Positions 1-6,657 of a stretch of DNA of 6,873 nucleotides are shown here, one piece after another (within the stretch, counting starts at the first letter, position 1; the number at the start of each line of letters is the position of its first letter). The notes below the pieces were generated by a model that saw only the letters and a program-made list of their open reading frames with translations, was not told where the DNA came from and ran no database searches. The position numbers and the translations under genes are program-made. The DNA lies in contig JABJEE010000034.1 of assembly GCA_018665005.1 (NCBI GenBank), forward strand, positions 1 through 6,873. The letters are read 5' to 3'. This DNA comes from Flavobacteriales bacterium. Lineage in GTDB: Bacteria > Bacteroidota > Bacteroidia > Flavobacteriales_D > Crocinitomicaceae.

Positions 1-1590
1 CGGTTCTATAATCCAGAATTGACTTGAAGCCGTGTTTGTGCTTCCGTTTTGGAAGAGGTCTGAACCGGCAGCTCCTTGTGAGGTAAATACACCTAGTCCA
101 CCACCTTCAAAATCTTCATACAAGATGTTAGATGCAACGAAATTTGCATCTAGAATGGTCAGGGTATATATCCCTGCCGTTGAAGAGGAAACAGCGTCCC
201 CTACTGTCGTAACAACAATTTGAAGCTCTATTATTTCATTTGATTCAATAATGGCATCGTTATAAATGCGAAGTACAAAGCTTTGGTTGCTTGTGGATCC
301 GGCTGAAAATGTGATGTTGGTGGGTATAATGTCAAAATCAACGCCTTGTGTTGCCGTATTGTTTCCCGCAAGAATAAAGCTAACAACGGCATCATCTGAT
401 GGAGGCAAGGAGATTTGCATATCTACAGGTAGGTCTACGTAATCACAGTTGGTTCCCTCATTTATTGTTCCCCCATTCTCAACTACAAAGCTCACGGTTG
501 GAACTGGAAGACCACACTTTTGCGAATTCGGCAACAGTGCCCGTCTTGGTGAGTTGAGCATTACGGTTCTGATACGGTCTTTTTGGTCCGCGGTGAATAT
601 ATCCATACACGCATCATTTGTGTAATCCATATAATTCTCAACCATATCCTGAACGCCATCACAAGTAGTCAGATTTGGACATCCAAAATTTGATGTTTGA
701 GATTGAGGCGTATCTCCGCAAAAATCATTGCCACAATTGGCATCACCCCAAATGTGTCTCAAGCCAAGCCAGTGGCCTACCTCATGGGTCATTGTTCTTC
801 CTAAATTGTAGGGTGCACCTCCAGGATAGGGGTTGGCTACAGATCCTATCGTTGAATATAGATGAACGACTCCATCAGTACTTGCTGCGCCTCCATTTGC
901 ATTTAACCCTCCTAGGCCAGAGTTGCTCGGGAATTGGGCATAACCTAATATACCGCCAGTGATATCTGCAACCCAAACATTCATGTACTGGTCCGGGTCC
1001 CAAAATGTTCCTGGTTTGATAGTGTTGTCAATAACTCCTGTATTAAAAGGACCTTCACCATATGCAGTAACTCTGTTGATTCCTGGTTCTGCCAGAAGGT
1101 TATCTGATGGATCTAAAATGGCAAGACAAAATTCAATTTCAACATCTGCAGCTGCTGGATCGTTAGAGCCTGCTAGATTTCTAAAATCAATATTGAGCTG
1201 GTCCACTTGAGCTTGAACCTGAGCCGCAGAGATATTCTCCGCTCCTGCGCCATCTGTAATGATGTGAAAAATACATGGTATGGTTAAAAGCGTTGCTTTT
1301 TCCATACTTCCTTTTCCGTTTTTGCCGGTTTTATATTTTCGTAATTGTTTTTGAAATAAAAACTCTTCCTGTTGCAATGAAGGGAGATTTGGATTTTGAG
1401 CTCTCCGAATGGAATCCATTTGCATGGTATAACATCGGATGGTTTCCTCGGTTTTATTGTTTTGTTGAGAGGAAATGGAGTAGGAAGAGTTGTGCTTGCT
1501 CGAACCATTTTGCGCTACCATGAAATAAGGAATCATAGTCAACACAAGACACCCCAATAAAGGGAGTTGGAAACGCATTAAATTGTTCAT
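1..1590 (-). CDS. Secreted M43-family (cytophagalysin/pappalysin-like) zinc metalloprotease, 3' end truncated by window
   Basis: The frame is open for 530 codons from ATG at 1590 to the left edge, with no stop and no frameshift, so the C-terminus is missing. A signal peptide covers residues 1-26 (basic start, hydrophobic core, likely cut after MVA). A propeptide-like region follows (about 27-100), with an Arg-Cys pair at 52-53 that could be a cysteine switch (inference). The catalytic domain runs from about 103 to 350: IPCIFHII at 104-111, the zinc motif HEVGHWLGLRH at 269-279 (ligands H269, H273, H279; catalytic E270) and the Met-turn NYMDY at 319-323. Conserved cysteines (286, 291, 304, 310, 328) suit the disulfides of this family. 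A Calx-beta-like domain follows at about 364-480. From about 489 an EDFE-type segment opens what looks like a jelly-roll/choice-of-anchor domain. Known members are extracellular endopeptidases; in this phylum they often end in a T9SS sorting domain, which would lie outside the window. No ribosome-binding site is evident; Met5 is an alternative start. Confidence 0.93.
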   Translation of the reverse strand, partial: MNNLMRFQLPLLGCLVLTMIPYFMVAQNGSSKHNSSYSISSQQNNKTEETIRCYTMQMDSIRRAQNPNLPSLQQEEFLFQKQLRKYKTGKNGKGSMEKATLLTIPCIFHIITDGAGAENISAAQVQAQVDQLNIDFRNLAGSNDPAAADVEIEFCLAILDPSDNLLAEPGINRVTAYGEGPFNTGVIDNTIKPGTFWDPDQYMNVWVADITGGILGYAQFPSNSGLGGLNANGGAASTDGVVHLYSTIGSVANPYPGGAPYNLGRTMTHEVGHWLGLRHIWGDANCGNDFCGDTPQSQTSNFGCPNLTTCDGVQDMVENYMDYTNDACMDIFTADQKDRIRTVMLNSPRRALLPNSQKCGLPVPTVSFVVENGGTINEGTNCDYVDLPVDMQISLPPSDDAVVSFILAGNNTATQGVDFDIIPTNITFSAGSTSNQSFVLRIYNDAIIESNEIIELQIVVTTVGDAVSSSTAGIYTLTILDANFVASNILYEDFEGGGLGVFTSQGAAGSDLFQNGSTNTASSQFWIIEP

Positions 1591-1619
1591 AGCAAGTTTA
1601 GTATTATCTAGACGTCTGA

Positions 1620-1632
1620 CTTTAGTCTAAAG
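1620..1632. repeat. 13-bp perfect palindrome CTTTAG-T-CTAAAG
   Basis: Two 6-bp arms around a single central T lie 30 bp upstream of the protease start codon. The palindromic octamer AGACGTCT (1610-1617) sits just beside it. The position fits an operator or an mRNA-leader hairpin for the protease gene, but short palindromes also arise by chance in AT-rich DNA. No regulator is identified. Confidence 0.3.
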
Positions 1633-1679
1633 ATGCCTTTTATAACTAAAAAGATGAATTATATTTTTGTTTAAATTTT

Positions 1680-1821
1680 TGATAATTCATAGTTGTTTCA
1701 TTATCAATTTATTATCATTTTTTTTTCTTTTCAAATTACTTGTTACTTTTGGGTCGACTAATTTGTATTCTCCTCTTTTCAATTCAGCATCAAAATGACT
1801 TTTGATACCTATAAATTATCA
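1680..1821. repeat. Cluster of four ATTATCA heptamers in the divergent promoter region
   Basis: Exact copies of ATTATCA lie at 1700-1706, 1711-1717 and 1815-1821, and an inverted copy (TGATAAT) at 1680-1686. The inverted copy and the 1700 copy form an 8-bp-arm inverted repeat, TTGATAAT/ATTATCAA, spanning 1679-1707 with a 13-nt spacer. Start-to-start spacings of 20 and 11 bp place the first three copies on nearly the same face of the helix. A six-of-seven match (ATTATCT) lies at 1603-1609. The pattern fits a transcription-factor binding array, but no factor is assigned. Confidence 0.4.
1744..1751 (+). promoter_or_regulatory. Candidate Bacteroidota -7 element for the sensor gene
   Basis: TACTTTTG matches the Bacteroidota primary-sigma -7 consensus TAnnTTTG exactly. 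No TTG-type -33 element is visible at the expected distance upstream; that stretch is T-rich with no G. If used, transcription would start near 1757 and give a leader of about 130 nt to the ATG at 1889, or about 45 nt to the TTG at 1802. Confidence 0.35.
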
Positions 1822-1888
1822 TGCTCAGATACACAAGGTGGAATTCATCTTGTTTTTTCACTTCACCATCTTCACACTGCATAAAATC

Positions 1889-4516
1889 ATGTTTAGAATA
1901 TTATGTGTTCTTCTTCTATTTTTTTATTGTCATTTTGCTCACTCTCAAACTGATACAAAAAGAATCGAATCCGTATCGAAAAAATTAAGAACAGATGCAA
2001 TTACAGCTGTTAAAACTATTTTAAGTCAATCAGGACTTTCTGACAGTCAAAAAGTAGATTCAAGTTTAAATATAATGAGCAGCGTTTATCATAATGTTCC
2101 TAGCTCTGTTGAATCTGGAGCTGTGGAATTATATAATTTCACCCTAAAAATCAATAATCGAGAAGAACAGGCAAGGGTTCTTTTTTATTTGGGAAAGGCG
2201 CAGATGGCTTTGAATAAAGTGGATTCAGATACTTCTTTAATTCGTGCTGCTGCGTATTTTGATGAATTGAACCGAATCGAAAAAGAAATTGAATGCTTGA
2301 ATTACCTCATTCAACATGCGGTTAAAGGTTCCGATGATTCTAAATTTCATTTGTACCTGAGTGAGTCGTATTCTAAATTAAAAAAACTTTCTAAGACCTC
2401 TGAAAAGGGACGAAATGTTTATTTTCTTTTTCACCAGAATATGGGTGGCACCTTTTTGAAATATAACGAAATAGATTCGGCCTTGTATCATTATAGTTTT
2501 GCTAGGCAATATGCTGAATTACTTAATGATGACAGAAAATTAGCACAATGCTATCTCAATATTGGTAATTTATATGATCGCCAGGACAAGTTTGTGAAAG
2601 CTTTTGAGTTCTGGTTGAAATGTAAGAAAATTGCCATAAAAATGGATGATTTGGACTTACAATGCAATGTTGCCATGTCAATTGGTCAAACCTATGTTTA
2701 TTTAGGTGAGGTAAATTCTTCAATTCGCCCTTTCGAAGAGGCAGCTGTATTGGCGGCTCAATCAAATAACACGCAACTTCAAATTCTTGCACTAATCAAA
2801 TTGGTTAAGGGTAAGTATCATCAACAAAAATTTGAAGAGGCACTTCAAATCTTACAAAATGGTGAAAACTTGATTAAATCTGGTGTTGGTACGGAGTTGA
2901 AATTCGAGATTTATCTATATGAAGGTGCATGCTTCATGAATTTGAGTCAATTTCAAAAAGCGGAAAAAATGTTTCAGCTCGCTCAATCCGAATCCAAAAA
3001 ACACGGGAATGAAATTCGTAGTTCTACTTTATTAATCAATATGGCTGTTCTCCATTACCTTCAAGAACAATACACCGAGGCATTGAAGCTTTTTAATAAT
3101 GCACGAAAATATGAAATCGAAATGGGATCCTATGAAATACGTTCTGAAGCTTCCCGATACATGCATAATATATATTTATTGATGGGAGATAAGTCTCGGG
3201 CACTTGAAATGCTGCAAAATTATACTTCAGAGAAAGATACTTTGGCAAAACGAGATGCCAAATCACAGATTATGGCGATGGATCTTGAGTCTAATTTTCA
3301 ATTCCAGCAAATTCAAGACAGTATTTCTTTTGCGAATCAGATAGAAATTCAATCCGCTTTGACACAGGCTAAAGACGAATCCATTAAAAGGAAAAACTCG
3401 GAACTTGAGGTTAAACGAAATCAGCAATACCTACTTTATGGAGGGATTGGTTTTTTGGGTTTGTTTGTCTTGTTTTTGTATAATCGATTTCGCGTAACCA
3501 ATCGGCAAAATAAAATCATTGACAAACAGAAAGATAAAAACTTGTTTCTATCACAAAAAATTCTGGAGCAAGATCAGCAGCTTATTTTAGGTGAAACGGC
3601 CAAAACGGTTGCTCATGAATTAAATAGTCCACTTGGAGCCATTAAGGCAGGGGCAGAGGGGCTTCATTATTTGATGGATGAGCTTGTCAATAATTTATTA
3701 CCGACTTCCTCTAAAGAGGATTTAGACATGGCTTCTCAGTTATCCAATTATCAAGAAGCTGATTCATATTCAGGTTTCAGTATGAAGATTAAAAAATCGA
3801 AAAAGTTGGAGGAGGCGCTTAAAAATCGCTTTGGCGTAGAATCTGAATCATCGAAAACACTAGCTTCTGAGCTCACAGAACTTCAAATTGTTAATCCTGA
3901 TGAACAGATTATTAATTTTCTTGTGGGTTGTCAAGATAGACCGCCCATATACAAGTTGGCAAGATGCATTGGTCAAATTAAAATGATTTCCCAAACCACC
4001 ATATCCGCAACAAATAAATCTGCAGATGTAGTCTCCTCTGTTCGTGAAGCATTGGACTTTCAGTCAGCTGAGGATTTTGAAGATATCCGTTTACATGAGA
4101 GTATTTCTTCTGTAGTAACCATTATTGAAACCAATATCAATGAAAAGGGCACATTTATCAATGATATAGATACCGAAGTTTATTTAAGTTCTGTCAATGA
4201 GTTTAAAACTTTTCAATTGTGGTATAACCTCATGGTGTTTCTTGTTGAGGAATCCGAAGCGCCCATGAAAATACATGTGACAGCTAAAGAAAACGACGGT
4301 TTCACTCAGGTTCAGTTTTCTCTGAACCAATCCATTCAAAGCCATTCACTGAATGAGCACCATTACAATATCATCATGAATGCAAAAAGGGATTCGAATG
4401 ATTTGAGAATAGGAATTGTGAAATATCTTTTATCTGAAAAGGATATGAATATCGAAACTAAAGCCTCCGAAAATCAAACGGTTTTTACGATTGATTTTCC
4501 TATTAAAAAATCTTAA
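1889..4516 (+). CDS. Periplasmic-TPR sensor histidine kinase-like protein with degenerate ATP-binding domain (predicted pseudokinase)
   Basis: The protein has 875 residues from ATG 1889. I chose this start because a signal peptide begins there (MFRILCVLLLFFYCHFAHS, cut before Q20); the frame extends upstream to a TTG at 1802, which would bury it. TPR-type helical repeats fill about 95-450, with clear units near 182-214, 221-255, 301-332, 340-374 and 377-414. A charged helix (about 449-512), a transmembrane segment (514-532) and a cytoplasmic coiled coil (533-571) follow. The H-box AHELNSPLGAIKAG (575-588) has phospho-acceptor H576. About 115 residues then separate the H-box from the second DHp helix, a spacing I recall from other AHEINTPLGAI-type kinases. 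The C-terminal domain (about 733-873) keeps the Bergerat-fold outline but has F784 for the N-box metal-binding Asn, no DxGxG G1 box, and Asp838/Arg840 for the two G2 glycines. It probably signals through H576 without its own kinase activity (inference). No response regulator gene is in the window. Its stop codon overlaps that of the next, convergent gene. Confidence 0.88.
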   Translation: MFRILCVLLLFFYCHFAHSQTDTKRIESVSKKLRTDAITAVKTILSQSGLSDSQKVDSSLNIMSSVYHNVPSSVESGAVELYNFTLKINNREEQARVLFYLGKAQMALNKVDSDTSLIRAAAYFDELNRIEKEIECLNYLIQHAVKGSDDSKFHLYLSESYSKLKKLSKTSEKGRNVYFLFHQNMGGTFLKYNEIDSALYHYSFARQYAELLNDDRKLAQCYLNIGNLYDRQDKFVKAFEFWLKCKKIAIKMDDLDLQCNVAMSIGQTYVYLGEVNSSIRPFEEAAVLAAQSNNTQLQILALIKLVKGKYHQQKFEEALQILQNGENLIKSGVGTELKFEIYLYEGACFMNLSQFQKAEKMFQLAQSESKKHGNEIRSSTLLINMAVLHYLQEQYTEALKLFNNARKYEIEMGSYEIRSEASRYMHNIYLLMGDKSRALEMLQNYTSEKDTLAKRDAKSQIMAMDLESNFQFQQIQDSISFANQIEIQSALTQAKDESIKRKNSELEVKRNQQYLLYGGIGFLGLFVLFLYNRFRVTNRQNKIIDKQKDKNLFLSQKILEQDQQLILGETAKTVAHELNSPLGAIKAGAEGLHYLMDELVNNLLPTSSKEDLDMASQLSNYQEADSYSGFSMKIKKSKKLEEALKNRFGVESESSKTLASELTELQIVNPDEQIINFLVGCQDRPPIYKLARCIGQIKMISQTTISATNKSADVVSSVREALDFQSAEDFEDIRLHESISSVVTIIETNINEKGTFINDIDTEVYLSSVNEFKTFQLWYNLMVFLVEESEAPMKIHVTAKENDGFTQVQFSLNQSIQSHSLNEHHYNIIMNAKRDSNDLRIGIVKYLLSEKDMNIETKASENQTVFTIDFPIKKS
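4513..4516. other. Interlocked convergent stop codons (TTAA)
   Basis: The plus-strand sensor stops with TAA at 4514-4516 and the minus-strand PorP-OmpA gene stops with TAA read from 4515 to 4513. The two stops share the palindrome TTAA, a 4-nt tail-to-tail overlap. Any terminator for either gene must therefore lie inside the coding sequence of the other. Confidence 0.95.
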
Positions 4517-6159
4517 TCAAATATAATTTTGAACTCTACACGTCTGTTCTTCTGGCGTCCTGCAGAAGTTGTGTTGTCTTCGATCGGTTGAGATTCTCCA
4601 AAGTATTCTGTTCGAATTCGTCCTTCATCAATTCCTTGTGATGTCAAGAATCGTTTTACGGACTCAGCCCGTTTCTTTGAAAGAATCATGTTTGCATCAT
4701 CGTCACCCACGTTGTCCGTATGTCCTGAAAGTTTTAGTTTCCAATCTGGTTTCTTTTTGAGCGTTTTTGAAAGTTCAGTAAGAGCAGGTTTTGAGCCTGA
4801 TTTAATAACGTCCAGGTTGGTTTCAAATTCAAGGTTGCTAAAAGCCGTATTTAATACTTCTTGCTCTTCTTTCTCAATGATAGGGCATCCGTTGTTTTCT
4901 TTCGGGCCTGGGGTCATTGGACATTCATCGTCTTTGTCCAAGAGTCCATCTCCGTCGGTGTCCTCGTATGGACACCCTCTATTTTCAATGGGACCAGCAA
5001 TACTTGGGCAATCATCCGAGTTGTCTAGTAGTCCATCACCATCCGTATCAGGATAAGGACATCCGTTGTTTTCTTTAGGTCCAAAGGTTTTAGGACAGTC
5101 GTCAATCGCATCAAACAAGCCATCACCGTCTGTATCAGGGCATCCTTTGTATTCTTTTAGTCCAGGAACATCAGGGCATAAGTCATCTTTGTCTAAGATG
5201 CCATCACCATCTCTGTCAGGATTTTCCTCAACCACAGGAGCAGGTTCTTCTTTGGGTTTGTTGAATTGATAAGCCAATAATATTTCATGTGAACCATTAG
5301 AATACGATCGAATATCACTCAAAGGATAATCGTAGCTGTAAGCTAAAATCGCATTTTTATAATTCACACCAAGCAGGGCAATCGCTGACTCTTGATGTCG
5401 GTAGTTCGCACCTACAAAAAATAGCTCGTTGAATGTGCTTTTTACACCCAGCTCAAATTGAGGTGCATTGATAAAGGTTGTTCTCAAAAGCAGGTAGGGG
5501 TCAAGCTGAATATTATCGTTAATGGCCATCGTGTACATCGCCGATAAATGGTAGTGTCGAATCAATCGATTGTTGCCTGTGTACAAGTTGTTGAACTCAT
5601 CAAGTTTATTCAGTTTGCTTTGTATTAACTGATTGATTCCTAATCCAATAAGAAGCTTGTCTTTAAGTGAATACACAAGTCCAAAACTCATGTCTGGAGC
5701 GAGCTGAGAAACATTCATGCTTAACGCAGGATCCGGGTCAATATTTTCAATCTCACTGCCGTTATAGCTGTATTGATTTATAATTCCAGAGAGTGCCATA
5801 CTCAGCTTAGAATTGCTATTTAATTTTAAAATGTAGCTGTAATTGAGCATTGCTCCGGTCTGTCTCATTGCTCCACCTGTATCATCTAAAAAGAGCATGC
5901 CGCCAAGACCAATGTTTTGCTTTTTGAGTAGGGTATGGCCACCTAAGGTAAATGTAGAAGGTGCGCCGTCAAATCCAGACCATTGGTTTCGATAACCTAA
6001 CTGAATACGTGGTGATCCTGTCAATCCTGTATAAGCGGGATTGATGGCAAAGTCGTTCCAATAGAACTGACTGTACATGGGCAATTGTTGAGCATTGAGT
6101 CCATAGTACATAAAAGTGATAATGAACGTGAAAAATAACTTATTCAGGTTTTTAGTCAT
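4513..6159 (-). CDS. PorP/SprF-family T9SS outer-membrane protein fused to TSP type 3 repeats and an OmpA domain
   Basis: This 548-residue protein starts with a signal peptide (1-23, cut after LNA). The PorP/SprF domain occupies about 24-300; it opens with the hallmark QLPMYSQFYWNDFAINPAYTG at 25-45, here unbroken only in part, and ends near HEILLAYQF (291-299). A Pro/Glu-rich hinge (301-314) leads into four calcium-binding thrombospondin type 3 repeats (315-426). The C-terminal OmpA-like domain (about 436-548) has GHTDNVG (479-485) and NRRVEF (538-543). D482 and R497 are 15 residues apart, the spacing of the diaminopimelate-binding pair in OmpA proteins, so the tail should bind peptidoglycan. 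PorP/SprF proteins are outer-membrane partners of the T9SS; SprF of Flavobacterium johnsoniae is needed to export the type B substrate SprB. The upstream gene encodes just such a substrate and overlaps this start by one base (TAATG), implying translational coupling. Likely role: dedicated export or surface attachment of that small protein, anchored to the cell wall. Confidence 0.93.
   Translation of the reverse strand: MTKNLNKLFFTFIITFMYYGLNAQQLPMYSQFYWNDFAINPAYTGLTGSPRIQLGYRNQWSGFDGAPSTFTLGGHTLLKKQNIGLGGMLFLDDTGGAMRQTGAMLNYSYILKLNSNSKLSMALSGIINQYSYNGSEIENIDPDPALSMNVSQLAPDMSFGLVYSLKDKLLIGLGINQLIQSKLNKLDEFNNLYTGNNRLIRHYHLSAMYTMAINDNIQLDPYLLLRTTFINAPQFELGVKSTFNELFFVGANYRHQESAIALLGVNYKNAILAYSYDYPLSDIRSYSNGSHEILLAYQFNKPKEEPAPVVEENPDRDGDGILDKDDLCPDVPGLKEYKGCPDTDGDGLFDAIDDCPKTFGPKENNGCPYPDTDGDGLLDNSDDCPSIAGPIENRGCPYEDTDGDGLLDKDDECPMTPGPKENNGCPIIEKEEQEVLNTAFSNLEFETNLDVIKSGSKPALTELSKTLKKKPDWKLKLSGHTDNVGDDDANMILSKKRAESVKRFLTSQGIDEGRIRTEYFGESQPIEDNTTSAGRQKNRRVEFKIIFD
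4882..5217 (-). repeat. Four tandem thrombospondin type 3 repeats within the PorP-OmpA gene
   Basis: The repeats begin at protein residues 315, 342, 371 and 400 and have periods of 27-29 residues. Each carries D(R/T)DGDG(I/L)(L/F)D, then DxCP or DDCP/DECP, then PGP/FGP-type turns ending in GCP. The aspartates form EF-hand-like calcium sites and the paired cysteines are typical of the family. The repeats should act as a calcium-stiffened rod or spacer between the outer-membrane domain and the peptidoglycan-binding domain. On the opposite strand they generate low-complexity Ser/Pro-rich ORFs that are not genes. Confidence 0.92.
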
Positions 6160-6641
6160 TATTTCTTTAGAGTTACAACACCATTGTATTTTTGACCATC
6201 TCCCATATCGATGACATAATAGTAATCGGCAGTAGGTAATTCATTGCCTCCCCACGTACCATCCCAAGGCGCCATTTTTGAGGTAGCATAAAAGACTTCC
6301 TGTCCCCAACGGTTAAATACCTTGACAGTAGCATTTGGGTAATTCTCGAAGCCAATGGGTAGCCAGAAATCATTTGTCCCATCTCCGTTTGGAGAAATCC
6401 CTCCTGGTATCGCAAAGGGAAGTTCAGTTGCTGGTTTGGTGTCAGGTTGTTGAAAACCCAAGGTGTGTATAGAAGAATTGTCTAATGTTAATGTAAATGG
6501 CTCACCTATGGTATAGCTCATTTCGAAATTACTACCTGAAGCCGTTTGTCCCGCAGATGCCATCACATCTCTTGTCAATTGAACTTGAGCGAATAACGAA
6601 ATGCTTGTCAAAAGCGAAAGTCCGAATAAAAGATGTTTCAT
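6159..6641 (-). CDS. Short secreted protein with type B (gliding-motility-associated, CHU_C) T9SS sorting domain
   Basis: This 160-residue protein has a signal peptide (1-18, cut after LFA). Residues 19-66 form a small domain common in Bacteroidota exported proteins, with a TIGEP motif (44-48) and GFQQP (62-66). After a short linker, residues 76-160 form nearly the whole mature remainder: a type B C-terminal domain with ISPNGDGTND (82-91), VFNRWG (108-113), WDGTWGG (126-132), YYYVID (140-145) and a final GVVTLKK. Type B domains direct secretion through the T9SS together with a cognate PorP/SprF protein. The next gene encodes one, and its ATG shares the last A of this gene's stop (TAATG), so the two are almost certainly co-translated. 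There is no adhesin repeat or enzyme domain, which makes this an unusually small type B substrate. It may be a minimal surface protein or a filament subunit; its function is unknown. Confidence 0.9.
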   Translation of the reverse strand: MKHLLFGLSLLTSISLFAQVQLTRDVMASAGQTASGSNFEMSYTIGEPFTLTLDNSSIHTLGFQQPDTKPATELPFAIPGGISPNGDGTNDFWLPIGFENYPNATVKVFNRWGQEVFYATSKMAPWDGTWGGNELPTADYYYVIDMGDGQKYNGVVTLKK

Positions 6642-6657
6642 GCAGATAGAATTTGTA

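Larger units (their letters stand above)
1591..1888. promoter_or_regulatory. Divergent intergenic region between the protease and the sensor gene
   Basis: This very AT-rich stretch of about 300 bp separates the start codons of two divergent genes, so it must hold both promoters. No convincing ORF or RNA gene was found in it on either strand. It contains a 13-bp palindrome close to the protease start, four copies of ATTATCA (one inverted), a run of nine T at 1718-1726, and one good -7-like element facing the sensor gene. I found no good TAnnTTTG match facing the protease. A TTG at 1802 opens the sensor frame 29 codons upstream of the preferred ATG, so the true 5' leader length is uncertain. 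Confidence 0.6.

Noticed and set aside
32..1523. Several ORFs of 63-95 codons on the plus strand, and a 74-codon ORF on the minus strand (1284-1508)
   Set aside because: All lie inside the 530-codon protease frame in other frames or on the opposite strand, show no recognisable domains, and the protease frame has clear family motifs.
1549..1551. Possible lipobox (LLGC, Cys14) in the protease signal peptide
   Set aside because: The hydrophobic core continues well past the Cys and a better type I cleavage site follows at residue 26.
1..1590. Suspected frameshift or pseudogene in the protease, because no complete ORF appears there
   Set aside because: Reading by hand from ATG 1590 to base 1 gives one uninterrupted frame; it merely lacks a stop inside the window.
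1679..1726. Inverted repeat followed by a run of nine T, resembling an intrinsic terminator
   Set aside because: The stem is almost pure AT with a 13-nt loop and the T run starts 10 nt after the stem; no plus-strand gene precedes it.
2556..2792. A 78-codon minus-strand ORF inside the sensor gene
   Set aside because: Antisense shadow of the TPR region, with no signal peptide, domain or promoter.
4882..5217. Regular DNA repeat that might suggest CRISPR or a mobile repeat
   Set aside because: The units are imperfect, in frame, and encode calcium-binding protein repeats with no spacers.
4569..5269. Plus-strand ORFs with Ser/Pro-rich repeated sequence
   Set aside because: They are the antisense of the thrombospondin type 3 repeats and OmpA domain; the repetition comes from the real gene on the minus strand.
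6173..6415. An 80-codon minus-strand ORF overlapping the type B substrate
   Set aside because: Same strand but a different frame from a gene with clear signal peptide and sorting-domain motifs; no features of its own.
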